A stretch of DNA of 64,000 nt from an uncultured Comamonas sp. GTDB taxonomy: Bacteria; Pseudomonadota; Gammaproteobacteria; Burkholderiales; Burkholderiaceae_C. The notes beneath the pieces were generated by a model. That model was not told where the DNA came from and did not search any database. It saw only the letters and a program-made list of their open reading frames with translations. Of the stretch, positions 18,384 to 27,615 are shown in pieces. Position numbers and translations under genes: made by a program. The stretch covers positions 31,849 through 95,848 of the forward strand of contig CABIIJ010000058.1 in assembly GCA_902175065.1 (NCBI GenBank), read 5' to 3'. Position 1 is the stretch's first letter. Every line of letters starts with the position of its first letter.

Positions 18384-18935
18384 ATGGCAACACAGTCCCC
18401 CTTTTCTTTGCTCGGCAGCCTGGCCGAGCGTGCCGCCCAAGCCGTGCAGCCGCCGGCCTGGTTCGTTTCGGAAACCCAGCAACGCGTGGTGCTGTTCCTC
18501 AACCACGTCCTGATGCAGGAACCCCAGGCCATGGAGCGCCTGGTGCGCCAGACCGGCCGCACCGCGCTGGTGCAGTGGCGGCAATTCTCGATGGCGCTGG
18601 TCGTCACCCCGGCCGGCCTGTTCAATCTGGCTGCCGAAGGGGCCCGGCCCGATCTGCGCCTGGAGGTGCTGGATGCCAACCCCCTGGCCCTGGCGCAAAC
18701 CGCCCTGCGCGGTGACAAACCCGCCATTCGCATCGAGGGCGACGTGCAACTGGCCGCCGAGATCAACTGGCTGGTGGAAAACGTGCGCTGGGATGTGGAG
18801 GAAGACCTGGCCCGCGTCATCGGCGACGTACCCGCGCACACCCTGGCGAATCTGGCCCTGGCCGCTGCCGGCGCGGTGCGCCAGTTCGTCGGCAAGGCCA
18901 AGGGCGGGGCGGCCAGCGCCCAGCACCTGGCGTAA
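18384..18935 (+). CDS. ubiJ: ubiquinone biosynthesis accessory factor UbiJ
   Basis: A 183-residue protein with an SCP2 sterol-carrier-like fold, a lipid-binding accessory of aerobic ubiquinone synthesis. The family region includes LRLEVLDANPLALAQ, IRIEGDVQLAAEINWLVENV and WDVEEDLARVIGDVPAH. The start at 18384 gives the usual N terminus; an earlier in-frame start has no support. It lies 15 bp before ubiB, as in E. coli. Confidence 0.9.
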   Translation: MATQSPFSLLGSLAERAAQAVQPPAWFVSETQQRVVLFLNHVLMQEPQAMERLVRQTGRTALVQWRQFSMALVVTPAGLFNLAAEGARPDLRLEVLDANPLALAQTALRGDKPAIRIEGDVQLAAEINWLVENVRWDVEEDLARVIGDVPAHTLANLALAAAGAVRQFVGKAKGGAASAQHLA

Positions 18936-18950
18936 AGCGCAGCAAGCACT

Positions 18951-20516
18951 ATGGGTCGCTTTTTTCGCGCATGGGCCATTGTCTGGGTGGTGCTGCGTTA
19001 TGGCCTCGACGAGCTGGTGCTCTCCAGCTTCCAGCACCCCTGGCTGAACCTGCTGCGGCGCATCGTCACCGTGGGCCGCAAGCTGGATGCGCCACGCGGC
19101 CAGCGGCTGCGCCAGGCGCTGGAGGAACTGGGGCCGATCTTCGTCAAGTTCGGCCAGGTGCTGTCCACGCGCCGCGACCTGCTGCCGCCCGATGTGGCCG
19201 AGGAGCTGGCCAAGCTGCAGGACCGGGTGCCGCCCTTCGATCCGCAGATTGCGGTGGAGACGATCGAAAAGTCCTTCCGCAAGCCGCTGGGTGAAATTTT
19301 CCTGCGCTTCGAGCGCCAGCCGGTGGCCAGTGCCTCCATCGCCCAGGTGCATTTCGCCACCATCCGCGCCCGCGACGGGCATGAGCGCGAAGTGGCCGTG
19401 AAGGTGCTGCGCCCGGGCATGAAGCGCGTCATCGACAAGGATCTGGCGCTGATGCACATGATGGCCGGCTGGGTGGAAAAGCTCTCGGCCGACGGCAAGC
19501 GCCTGAAGCCGCGCGAAGTGGTGGCCGAGTTCGACACCTACCTCAACGACGAGCTGGACCTGGTGCGCGAAGCGGCCAACGCCGCGCAGTTGCGCCGCAA
19601 CATGGCGGGGCTGGATTTGCTGCTGGTGCCGGAAATTTTCTGGGACTTCTGCCATACCGACGTGATGGTGATGGAGCGGATGCACGGCGTGCCCATCAGC
19701 CAGGTCGAAAAGCTGCGCGAGGCCGGGGTGGACATCCCCAAGCTGGCCCGCGACGGGGTGACGATCTTCTTCACCCAGGTGTTCCGCGACGGCTTTTTCC
19801 ACGCCGACATGCACCCGGGCAACATCATGGTGAGCCTGGCGCCCGAGACCTTCGGGCGCTACATCTCGCTGGATTTCGGCATCGTCGGGGCGCTGACCGA
19901 GTTCGACAAGGAATACCTGGCGCAGAACTTCACCGCCTTCTTTCGCCGCGACTACAAGCGCGTGGCCGAGCTGCACATCGAAAGCGGCTGGGTGCCCGCC
20001 ACGACGCGGGTGGAGGCGCTGGAGGCAGCGATCCGCAGCGTGTGCGAACCCTACTTCGACCGCCCGCTGGCCGAGATTTCGCTGGGCATGGTGCTGATGC
20101 GGCTGTTCCAGACCTCGCGGCGCTTTCAGGTGGAGATCCAGCCGCAGCTGGTGCTGCTGCAAAAGACGCTGCTCAACATCGAGGGGCTGGGCCGCCAGCT
20201 CGACCCCAACCTGGATTTGTGGAGCACGGCCAAGCCTTTCCTGGAGAAGTGGATGCTGGAGCAAATGGGCCCGCAGCGCCTGTGGAGCGAGATCAAGGCA
20301 CAGGCGCCGCGCTACGCCAAGATCCTGCCCGACCTGCCGCGCCTGCTGCACACCTATCTGCAACGCCAGGATGACGGCCAGCAGCAACTCGCCCGCGCCC
20401 TGCTGCAGGAACAGCGGCGCACCAACCGCCTGCTGCAAGGGCTGATGTACGGCGGCCTGGGTTTCGTGCTGGGGCTGATCGTCACGCAGGTGCTGGTGCG
20501 CATCCGGCTGTTCTGA
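18951..20516 (+). CDS. ubiB: ubiquinone biosynthesis regulatory protein kinase-like UbiB
   Basis: A 521-residue ABC1/ADCK-family protein needed for ubiquinone synthesis. The KxGQ signature is seen as [17 protein letters not shown] near residue 63, with the Ala-rich loop [13 protein letters not shown] and the catalytic-loop equivalent HADMHPGN. The C terminus holds hydrophobic helices ([20 protein letters not shown]) for membrane attachment. The length is slightly below the E. coli protein (546). It ends the ubi cluster and is followed at once by palindrome copy 4. Confidence 0.96.
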   Translation: MGRFFRAWAIVWVVLRYGLDELVLSSFQHPWLNLLRRIVTVGRKLDAPRGQRLRQALEELGPIFVKFGQVLSTRRDLLPPDVAEELAKLQDRVPPFDPQIAVETIEKSFRKPLGEIFLRFERQPVASASIAQVHFATIRARDGHEREVAVKVLRPGMKRVIDKDLALMHMMAGWVEKLSADGKRLKPREVVAEFDTYLNDELDLVREAANAAQLRRNMAGLDLLLVPEIFWDFCHTDVMVMERMHGVPISQVEKLREAGVDIPKLARDGVTIFFTQVFRDGFFHADMHPGNIMVSLAPETFGRYISLDFGIVGALTEFDKEYLAQNFTAFFRRDYKRVAELHIESGWVPATTRVEALEAAIRSVCEPYFDRPLAEISLGMVLMRLFQTSRRFQVEIQPQLVLLQKTLLNIEGLGRQLDPNLDLWSTAKPFLEKWMLEQMGPQRLWSEIKAQAPRYAKILPDLPRLLHTYLQRQDDGQQQLARALLQEQRRTNRLLQGLMYGGLGFVLGLIVTQVLVRIRLF

Positions 20517-20524
20517 ACAAGCAT

Positions 20525-20621
20525 TAAAAAAACAAGAGCTTCTTCCGCTGGCATACACTGGATTTCAGGCATAAAACACCTTGAAATCCTTGTATACCTA
20601 GCGGAAGAAGCTCCTTTTTTA
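20525..20621. repeat. dispersed palindrome, copy 4
   Basis: The outer arms GAGCTTCTTCCGCT (20536-20549) and AGCGGAAGAAGCTC (20600-20613) are a perfect 14-bp inverted repeat, with a seven-A run before and six T after. The inner arms are GGATTTCA and TGAAATCC. It starts 8 bp behind the ubiB stop codon and looks like a strong two-way terminator. Confidence 0.9.
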
Positions 20622-20751
20622 TTGCATTGCACATTAACTGTCGCAATAAGCCGACAACGGCAGTTTTTCATCCCGCAACCGCCGCGATGTGTTGATAATC
20701 GCCCGTCCCGTAATCTGGCGTAACCGTTTCTCACTTGGGAGTTGCCCTGCC

Positions 20752-22218
20752 ATGTTGATCGCTTTTATCGCGGCCTACCTGCTGGTATCGATTGCCATCG
20801 GCCTCATTGCCGCCCGCCGTGTCCACAGCACCGCCGACTACGCCGTGGCCGGACGCTCGCTGCCGCTGTACATGGTCGTGGCGACCACGTTTGCCACCTG
20901 GTTCGGCTCGGAGCTGGTGCTGGGCGTCTCGGCCCAGTTCGTGCAGGAAGGGCTGGGCGGCGTGGTGGAAGACCCCTTCGGCGCGGGCATGTGCCTGGTG
21001 CTGGTCGGCCTGTTCTTCGCCTACAAGCTCTACAAGAAAAACCTCATCACCATCGGCGACTATTACCGCCTGCGCTTTGGCCGCACGGTGGAGATTCTGT
21101 GCTCCATCATCATCATCTTCAGCTACCTGGGCTGGGTGGCGGCGCAGGTGGCGGCGCTGGGGCTGGTGTTCAACCTGCTCACGCAGGGGGCCATGTCGAT
21201 CACTGCCGGGATGGTGCTGGGCACGCTGATCGTGCTGGTCTACACCCTGTACGGCGGCATGTGGTCGGTGGCGATCACCGATCTGGTACAGATGGTGGTG
21301 ATCTGCGCGGGCCTGCTGGCGATTGCCTGGTTTGCCGCCGATCTGGCCGGCGGCACGGCCCGCGTCGTCGATTACGCCGCGACGGAGGGCAAGCTGCGCT
21401 TCCTGCCGGAGAACGCCGACGGCAAGACCTGGCTGTTCTTCATCGCCGCCGGCATCACCATGATGCTCGGCTCCATCCCGCAGCAGGACGTGTTCCAGCG
21501 CGTCATGTCGTCCAGGGACGCCACCGTGGCGCAACTGGGGCCGATCATCGGCGGCTCGCTCTACATCCTGTTTGCCTTCGTGCCGATGTTCATCGTCACC
21601 GCCGCCGTGCTGGTCATGCCCGAAGGCGTGCAGGCGCTGATGGCGGAAGACCCGCAGAAAATCCTGCCCGCCCTGGTCATGAACCACATGCCGCTGGCGC
21701 TGCAGATCGCCTTCTTCGGGGCGCTGCTGTCGGCCATCATGTCCACCGCCTCGGCCACCATGCTGGCACCGTCCACCGCCTTCGTGGAGAACGTGCTGCG
21801 CAATATCCGCCCGGGCCTGAGCGATGCGCAGACCCTCAAGGCCATGCGCATTTCGGTGCTGGTGTTCACCGTCTGCGTGCTGGTGTACGCCATCACCATG
21901 CAGGACAGCTCGATCTACGAAATGGTCTCCGGCGCCTACCAGGTGCCGCTGGTCGGCGCATTCATCCCGCTGGTGTTCGGCCTGTACTGGAAGCGGGCCA
22001 CCACCCAGGGAGCCATTGCCGCCATCGTGCTGGGCATCGGCGTGTGGCTGCTGTTCATTGCCGTGCCGGGCTGGTCGGACGCCTTCCCGCAGCAACTGGC
22101 GGGCCTGCTGGCCGCCGTGGGCGGCATGGTGGCCGGCTCCCTGGCACCGCAGTGGCTGGACGACCGGCAGGAATCGGTCGTGCATTACGAATCGGATCCC
22201 ATGGCCCAGTTGGCCTGA
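20752..22218 (+). CDS. sodium:solute symporter family protein
   Basis: A 488-residue protein of about 13 transmembrane helices in the SSS family, importing an organic solute with sodium. Family features include YAVAGRSLPLYMVVATTFATWFGSE in helix 2 and the stretch GALLSAIMSTASATMLAPST in the sodium-site helix. The ATG at 20752 places the first helix at residues 2-20; an earlier in-frame start adds a non-hydrophobic leader. No neighbouring catabolic gene indicates the substrate, so I give none. Confidence 0.9.
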   Translation: MLIAFIAAYLLVSIAIGLIAARRVHSTADYAVAGRSLPLYMVVATTFATWFGSELVLGVSAQFVQEGLGGVVEDPFGAGMCLVLVGLFFAYKLYKKNLITIGDYYRLRFGRTVEILCSIIIIFSYLGWVAAQVAALGLVFNLLTQGAMSITAGMVLGTLIVLVYTLYGGMWSVAITDLVQMVVICAGLLAIAWFAADLAGGTARVVDYAATEGKLRFLPENADGKTWLFFIAAGITMMLGSIPQQDVFQRVMSSRDATVAQLGPIIGGSLYILFAFVPMFIVTAAVLVMPEGVQALMAEDPQKILPALVMNHMPLALQIAFFGALLSAIMSTASATMLAPSTAFVENVLRNIRPGLSDAQTLKAMRISVLVFTVCVLVYAITMQDSSIYEMVSGAYQVPLVGAFIPLVFGLYWKRATTQGAIAAIVLGIGVWLLFIAVPGWSDAFPQQLAGLLAAVGGMVAGSLAPQWLDDRQESVVHYESDPMAQLA

Positions 22219-22263
22219 GCACGCCAATCGCCGCAGGAGAAACCCTGAGCCAACCGCCTTGCC

Positions 22264-22269
22264 TATAAT
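22264..22269 (+). promoter_or_regulatory. -10 element before fmdB-DUF502-aspS
   Basis: A perfect TATAAT lies 39 bp upstream of the fmdB start. I could not find a convincing -35 hexamer at 16-18 bp, so only the -10 is claimed. Confidence 0.5.
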
Positions 22270-22307
22270 CGAGGGTTTTGGAAAATTTCCCGATTTTCTT
22301 TTCCCCT

Positions 22308-22598
22308 ATGCCTATCTATGCCTACCGGTGCGGCGCCTGCGGCCACGCCAAAGACGTTCTGCAAAAACTTGCCGACCCCGCACTCACGCAGTGCCCGGCC
22401 TGCCACGCCCCAGCGTTCGGCAAGCAACTGACGGCACCGGGCTTCCAGCTCAAGGGCACGGGCTGGTACGCCACCGATTTCAAGGGCGGCAGCAGCGCCT
22501 CCGGCCCCCAGGCCGCTGCCCAGCCCACGGCTACGGCCAGCGATGCGGCACCCGCTGCCAGCACCGCCGCCCCGGCGGCGGCAGCCCCGGAGGCTTGA
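22308..22598 (+). CDS. FmdB-family zinc ribbon protein
   Basis: A 96-residue protein. Residues 1-42 are the FmdB zinc ribbon: MPIYAYRCGACGH with the first CxxC, then CPACHAP with the second. The second half is low-complexity Ala/Thr/Pro. The start is set by the family N terminus MPIYxY. It lies 4 bp before the DUF502 gene and heads a likely operon with DUF502 and aspS. The function of this family is unknown. Confidence 0.92.
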   Translation: MPIYAYRCGACGHAKDVLQKLADPALTQCPACHAPAFGKQLTAPGFQLKGTGWYATDFKGGSSASGPQAAAQPTATASDAAPAASTAAPAAAAPEA

Positions 22599-22602
22599 GC
22601 GC

Positions 22603-23226
22603 ATGAACGCTGTGCGCAAATGGCTGCTCACCGGCCTGCTGGTCATCGTGCCGGGGGTGATTACGGTCTGGGTGCTGCACTGGATCGTCAGCACCCTCGA
22701 CCAGACCCTGGCCATCCTGCCCGAAGCCTGGCACCCCGACCGGCTGCTGGGGGTGCACATCCCCGGCTTCGGCGTGCTGCTGACCCTGGCCATCCTGCTG
22801 TCCGTGGGGGCCGTGGCCAGCAATTTCGTGGGGCGCAAGCTGGTATCCTGGGGCGACGCCGTCATCAGTCGCATCCCGGTGGTGCGTTCGATCTACTCCA
22901 GCGTCAAGCAGGTTTCGGACACCGTTTTCTCCGACAGCGGCAATGCCTTCCGTACCGCCGTGCTGGTGCAGTGGCCGCGCGAAGGGGTGTGGACGGTGGC
23001 GTTCATCACCGGCTCGCCCGCGCTGGAGATCGCCCGCTATCTGCGGGACGATTACGTCAGCGTCTTCGTGCCCACCACGCCCAACCCGACCGGGGGTTAT
23101 TTCGTGCTGATGCGCAAGTCCGATTGCGTGGAGCTGGAGATGAGCGTGGATGCCGCGCTCAAATACATCGTGTCCATGGGGGTGGTGGCACCGCCCGCAC
23201 CCGCCCTGGACGATCAGGAACGTTAA
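22603..23226 (+). CDS. DUF502 family membrane protein
   Basis: A 207-residue inner-membrane protein with two transmembrane helices ([19 protein letters not shown], and [20 protein letters not shown]) and the DUF502 signature [22 protein letters not shown] lies about 9 bp upstream of the ATG. It sits between fmdB and aspS. The function is unknown; the fmdB-DUF502-aspS order recurs in Burkholderiales. Confidence 0.92.
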   Translation: MNAVRKWLLTGLLVIVPGVITVWVLHWIVSTLDQTLAILPEAWHPDRLLGVHIPGFGVLLTLAILLSVGAVASNFVGRKLVSWGDAVISRIPVVRSIYSSVKQVSDTVFSDSGNAFRTAVLVQWPREGVWTVAFITGSPALEIARYLRDDYVSVFVPTTPNPTGGYFVLMRKSDCVELEMSVDAALKYIVSMGVVAPPAPALDDQER

Positions 23227-23266
23227 TTTTTTGCAACCGCATCCATCGATGCAGGAAGACACGACC

Positions 23267-25069
23267 ATGGCCATGCGCTCTGAATATTGCGGTCTTGTGA
23301 CCGAAGCCCTGATGGGCCAAACCATCACCCTGTGCGGCTGGGTGAATCGCCGCCGCGACCATGGTGGCGTGATCTTCATCGACCTGCGTGACCGCGAAGG
23401 CTATGTGCAGGTGGTCTGCGACCCCGACCGCCCCGAGATGTTCAAGGTGGCCGAGGACATCCGCAACGAGTTCTGCATCCAGATCACCGGCCTGGTGCGT
23501 GCCCGCCCGGCCGGCACGACCAACGACAAGCTCAAGAGCGGCCAGATCGAGGTGCTGTGCCACGCACTGACGGTGCTCAACGCCTCGGTCACGCCACCCT
23601 TCCAGCTCGACGACGAGAACCTGTCGGAAAACGTGCGCCTGACGCACCGCGTGATGGACCTGCGCCGCCCGGCCATGCAGCGCAACCTGATGCTGCGCTA
23701 CAAGACCGCCATCCAGGTGCGCAACTTCCTCGACAAGGAAGGCTTCATCGACATCGAAACGCCCATGCTGGGCAAGTCCACCCCCGAGGGCGCCCGCGAC
23801 TACCTGGTACCCAGCCGCGTGCATGACGGCCAGTTCTTCGCCCTGCCGCAATCGCCCCAGCTCTACAAGCAGATGCTGATGGTGGCCGGCTACGACCGCT
23901 ACTACCAGATTACCAAGTGCTTCCGCGACGAAGACCTGCGGGCCGACCGCCAGCCCGAGTTCACGCAGATCGACTGCGAAACCTCGTTCCTGGGCGAGGA
24001 GGAAATCCGCGCCCTCTTCCAGCGCATGATCAAGGACGTGTTCCAGCAGCAGTTGAACGTCGATCTGGGCGACTTCCCCGTCATGCCCTACCAGGAGGCC
24101 ATGGCCCGCTTCGGCTCGGACAAGCCCGACCTGCGCGTGAAACTCGAATTCACCGAACTGACCGACGTGATGGCCGACGTGGACTTCAAGGTGTTCTCCA
24201 CCCCCGCCACCACCAAGGGCGGCCGCGTGGTGGCCCTGCGCGTGCCGGGCGGTGCGCAAATTTCGCGCGGCGAGATCGACGGCTACACCGAGTTCGTGAA
24301 AATCTACGGCGCCAAGGGCCTGGCCTGGATCAAGGTCAACGAAGCAGCCAAGGGCCGCGACGGCCTGCAATCGCCCATCGTGAAAAACCTGCACGACGCG
24401 GCCCTGGCGGAAATCCTGAAACGTACCAACGCGCAGGATGGCGACATCCTGTTCTTCGGCGCGGACAAGGCCAAGGTGGTGAACGACGCCATCGGCGCCC
24501 TGCGCCTGAAAATCGGCCACAGCGACTTTGCCAGGCAAACCGGCCTGTTCGAAGACCGCTGGGCGCCGCTGTGGGTGGTGGACTTCCCGATGTTCGAGCA
24601 TGACGAGGAAGACAACCGCTGGGTCGCCGTGCACCACCCCTTCACCAGCCCGAAGGACGGTCACGAGGATTTGATGGACACCGACCCCGGCGCCTGCATC
24701 GCCAAGGCCTACGACATGGTGCTGAACGGCTGGGAGCTGGGCGGCGGCTCGGTGCGCATCCACCGCGCCGACGTGCAGGCCAAGGTGTTTGCCGCGCTGA
24801 ACATCGGCCCCGAAGACCAGCGTGCCAAGTTCGGCTATCTGCTCGATGCCCTGCAATACGGTGCGCCCCCGCATGGCGGTCTGGCCTTTGGCCTGGATCG
24901 CCTCATCACGCTGATGACCGGCGCGGAATCCATCCGCGACGTGATCGCCTTCCCCAAGACCCAGCGGGCGCAAGACCTGCTGACCCAGGCGCCCTCGCCC
25001 GTCGATGAGAAGCAGCTGCGCGAGCTGCACATCCGCCTGCGCAACACGATTGCCGCCCAGCAAGGCTAA
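23267..25069 (+). CDS. aspS: aspartate--tRNA ligase
   Basis: A 600-residue class II synthetase with a bacterial GAD insertion. The OB-fold anticodon domain covers residues 1-110, motif 2 is [18 protein letters not shown], and motif 3 is [14 protein letters not shown] near the C terminus. His32 in [10 protein letters not shown] and Gly83 in RARPAGT resemble the pair seen in non-discriminating AspRS of Pseudomonas aeruginosa, so it may also charge tRNA-Asn for GatCAB; this is inference. An ATG two codons later (23273) is possible; AGGAAG favours the first. Confidence 0.96.
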   Translation: MAMRSEYCGLVTEALMGQTITLCGWVNRRRDHGGVIFIDLRDREGYVQVVCDPDRPEMFKVAEDIRNEFCIQITGLVRARPAGTTNDKLKSGQIEVLCHALTVLNASVTPPFQLDDENLSENVRLTHRVMDLRRPAMQRNLMLRYKTAIQVRNFLDKEGFIDIETPMLGKSTPEGARDYLVPSRVHDGQFFALPQSPQLYKQMLMVAGYDRYYQITKCFRDEDLRADRQPEFTQIDCETSFLGEEEIRALFQRMIKDVFQQQLNVDLGDFPVMPYQEAMARFGSDKPDLRVKLEFTELTDVMADVDFKVFSTPATTKGGRVVALRVPGGAQISRGEIDGYTEFVKIYGAKGLAWIKVNEAAKGRDGLQSPIVKNLHDAALAEILKRTNAQDGDILFFGADKAKVVNDAIGALRLKIGHSDFARQTGLFEDRWAPLWVVDFPMFEHDEEDNRWVAVHHPFTSPKDGHEDLMDTDPGACIAKAYDMVLNGWELGGGSVRIHRADVQAKVFAALNIGPEDQRAKFGYLLDALQYGAPPHGGLAFGLDRLITLMTGAESIRDVIAFPKTQRAQDLLTQAPSPVDEKQLRELHIRLRNTIAAQQG

Positions 25070-25075
25070 AACCCA

Positions 25076-25170
25076 ATAAAAAGGAGCTGCTACCGCTCTG
25101 TATAAAAGGATTTCACACTGTTTTGAATGTGAAATCCTTTTGTATGAAGCGGTAGCAGCTCCTTTTTTTA
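25076..25170. repeat. dispersed palindrome, copy 5 (best preserved)
   Basis: The outer arms GGAGCTGCTACCGCT and AGCGGTAGCAGCTCC are a perfect 15-bp inverted repeat (25083-25097 / 25148-25162). The inner arms AAAAGGATTTCACA and TGTGAAATCCTTTT are a perfect 14-bp repeat. Five A precede and seven T follow. It lies between the convergent aspS and iron-transporter genes, 6 bp from each stop, and should terminate both. Confidence 0.93.
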
Positions 25171-25175
25171 TTCGT

Positions 25176-25901
25176 TTACTGAACGGCTGGCGCCACCCCT
25201 GCGGTCAGCCGCTGCCGAAAGTCTTCCGGCTGGTCCCAATACTGCAACTGCCCGCCGGAAAGGCTGCCGATGCGGTCGGCAATCGCCAGGGCTTCGGCCT
25301 GGTTGTGCGTGACCAGGATGGCCGTGTGGCCGGTGGCCTGGAGAATGCCGCGCACCTCCTGCGCCAGATGTTCGCGGGTGTTGGTGTCCAGGTTGGAGAA
25401 CGGCTCGTCGAGCAGCAACAGCTCGGGCGCCGGTGCCAGGGCGCGGGCCAGCGCCACGCGCTGCTGCTGGCCGCCGGAGAGTTCGTGCGGATAGCTGTCT
25501 TTGGCATGGGCCAGGCCGACCAGCTCCAGCAGTTCGGCCACGCGGGCCTCGCGCTCCTGCGCCCGGGCGCGGCGCAGGCCGAAGCCGACGTTGCGGGCCA
25601 CGCTCATGTGCGGAAACAGGGCGTAGTCCTGGAACATCATGCCCACGCGGCGCAGCTCCGGGGCCACCTGCTGCTGTGGCAAGGACAGCACCCGCCCCTC
25701 CAGCAGAATGCGCCCGCCACGCACCGGCTCGAACCCGGCAATGGCCCGCAGCACGGTGGACTTGCCGCAGCCCGAAGCGCCCAGCAGGCAGCCGATCTGC
25801 CCGCGTTCGAGTTGCAGGTTCAAATCCGGGATGACGGTGTGCAGGCCCCGCGCGGTGTCGTAGGCCAGGTGCAGGTGTTCAAGCGCAAGCAAAGTGGGCA
25901 T
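25176..25901 (-). CDS. ferric iron ABC transporter ATPase (FbpC-like)
   Basis: A 241-residue ABC ATPase with Walker A GASGCGKST near residue 40, Q-loop MMFQDYALFPHM, signature LSGGQQQRVALARA, Walker B LLLLDEPFSNLD and an H-loop in LVTHNQAEA. The sequence groups with FbpC/PotA-type importers. It lacks the long C-terminal regulatory domain of FbpC (about 350 residues), so it is a short form. The start gives MPTLLALEHLHL; the longer frame runs into the permease gene. It is 28 bp behind the permease gene in one operon. Confidence 0.9.
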   Translation of the reverse strand: MPTLLALEHLHLAYDTARGLHTVIPDLNLQLERGQIGCLLGASGCGKSTVLRAIAGFEPVRGGRILLEGRVLSLPQQQVAPELRRVGMMFQDYALFPHMSVARNVGFGLRRARAQEREARVAELLELVGLAHAKDSYPHELSGGQQQRVALARALAPAPELLLLDEPFSNLDTNTREHLAQEVRGILQATGHTAILVTHNQAEALAIADRIGSLSGGQLQYWDQPEDFRQRLTAGVAPAVQ

Positions 25902-25929
25902 GGCAAATGGACAAATGGATGGGCAAAGG

Positions 25930-27591
25930 CTAGTGGTGGCGCTGGGACGCCGGGTATCCCTGGGTACGGGCCAGCAGCACCACGGGCAGCAGTCCGGCCA
26001 GCACGATGGCCAGCGCCGCCACGGCGCCTTCTTCGTAGGTGCCACGGGCCGCTTCGGCATACAGCCAGGTGGCCAGGGTATCGAAGTTCAGCGGGCGCAG
26101 CAGCAGGGTGGCGGGCAGCTCTTTCATGGTATCCACGAACACCAGCAGGGCGCTGGCGGCCAGGGCAGGCTTGAGCAGCGGCAGGTGGACGCGCCACAGC
26201 GTGCGCCCGGAGCTTTCGCCCAGCAGGCGGGACGCCTGCTCCAGCGAGGGCGGGATGCGTGTCAGCCCCGCCTCGATGCCGCCGGCGGGGATGGCCAGAA
26301 AGCGGATGGCATACGCCAGCACCAGCGCCGCACTGCTGCCCATGAGCAGCAGGCCGGAATGCTGCAACAGCTCGCCCAGCACCCGGTCGGCCCACAGCAG
26401 CGGGGTGAGCAGGCCGATGGCCAGCACCGTGCCCGGCACGGCATAGCCCAGGCTGGCCAGGCGCACGCAGGCGCGGGGCAGGAGTCGGCGCGTGCTCTCG
26501 CGCAGCGAGCGCCCGGCCCAGGCCAGCATCAGGCCACAGGCCACCGTCAGCACCGTGGCGCTGGTCGCCACCAATACGGTATTGCCCAGCGCCTGGAGCA
26601 GGGCCGACGAGATGCTGCCCACCAGGTTCAGGCGCTTGACGGTTTCGCTGACCAGATAGGCCGTCGGCAGGACAAAGCCCAGCACGACCGGCAAGCTCCC
26701 CAGCACCAGCGCCCCGGCAGCAGGCAGGCCGCGCAGGCGGTGGGCCTGCATGGGGCGCATCCGCTGGGTATTGGCAAAGCGCTGGCGGCGCCGGCCATGG
26801 CGCTCCAGCAGGATCAGCCCCAATACCAGGGCCAGCATGGCCAGCGCAATCTGTGCCGCCGCCCCCAGGTCGGAACGGGTCGCCCAGGTGGTGTAGATGG
26901 ATACCGTGAGCGTCTGCACGCCCAGGAATTCAGAGGCACCGATGTCGTTGAGCGTCTCCAGCAGCGCCAGGCTCATGCCCACGGCAATGGCCGGGCGGGC
27001 CAGGGGCAGCGCCACCTCGCGGAACACCTGGCTGCGGCTGGCGCCCAGGGTGCGTGCCGCTTCGAGCAGGCTGGCCGCCTGAGTCAGGAACATGGCCCGG
27101 GTGGTCAGGTAGACGTAGGGGTAGAGCACGAAGCCCAGCACGAAAACGGCCCCTTGCAGCGAGCGCAGGTCGGGCAGGCGGAACTGGCGCGGGCTGTCGT
27201 AGCCCAGCAGCGTGCGCAGGGCCGTTTGAATCGGGCCGATGGGGTGCAGCAGATCCAGGTAGGCAAAGGCCACGATGTACGTGGGCACGGCCAGCGGCAG
27301 CAGCAGCGCCCACGCCAGAACGCCGCGCCCGGGAAAGTCGTAGGCCGTGACCAGCCAGGCACTGCCCGTGCCCAGCACGGCGCACACCAGCCCGACGCCG
27401 AGCAGCAGCAGCACGGTATTCCACAGCGCCTGCGGCAGCACGAACCGGGCCAGATGCGCCCAGTGCGCCACGTCGGCCATCCAGGCGTGCCAGGCCAGCA
27501 CCACCACCGGCAGCACGACCAGCGCCGCCACGACGATCGCGCCGCCCAGCGCCAGACGGCCCCGGCCAGCGTCCCTCATGCGCACCTGCAT
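25930..27591 (-). CDS. ferric iron ABC transporter permease (FbpB-like)
   Basis: A 553-residue double permease with about 12 transmembrane helices and two copies of the BPD_transp_1 domain. The EAA-like loops read EAARTLGASRSQVFREVALPLARPA in the first half and EQASRLLGESSGRTLWRVHLPLLKPA in the second. This layout is standard for FbpB-type iron permeases. It starts 24 bp after the binding-protein gene. The initiator could be the first Met or the Met four codons later (27579). Confidence 0.93.
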   Translation of the reverse strand: MQVRMRDAGRGRLALGGAIVVAALVVLPVVVLAWHAWMADVAHWAHLARFVLPQALWNTVLLLLGVGLVCAVLGTGSAWLVTAYDFPGRGVLAWALLLPLAVPTYIVAFAYLDLLHPIGPIQTALRTLLGYDSPRQFRLPDLRSLQGAVFVLGFVLYPYVYLTTRAMFLTQAASLLEAARTLGASRSQVFREVALPLARPAIAVGMSLALLETLNDIGASEFLGVQTLTVSIYTTWATRSDLGAAAQIALAMLALVLGLILLERHGRRRQRFANTQRMRPMQAHRLRGLPAAGALVLGSLPVVLGFVLPTAYLVSETVKRLNLVGSISSALLQALGNTVLVATSATVLTVACGLMLAWAGRSLRESTRRLLPRACVRLASLGYAVPGTVLAIGLLTPLLWADRVLGELLQHSGLLLMGSSAALVLAYAIRFLAIPAGGIEAGLTRIPPSLEQASRLLGESSGRTLWRVHLPLLKPALAASALLVFVDTMKELPATLLLRPLNFDTLATWLYAEAARGTYEEGAVAALAIVLAGLLPVVLLARTQGYPASQRHH

Positions 27592-27615
27592 ACAGCCCGG
27601 CGCCAGTCGCTGCGA

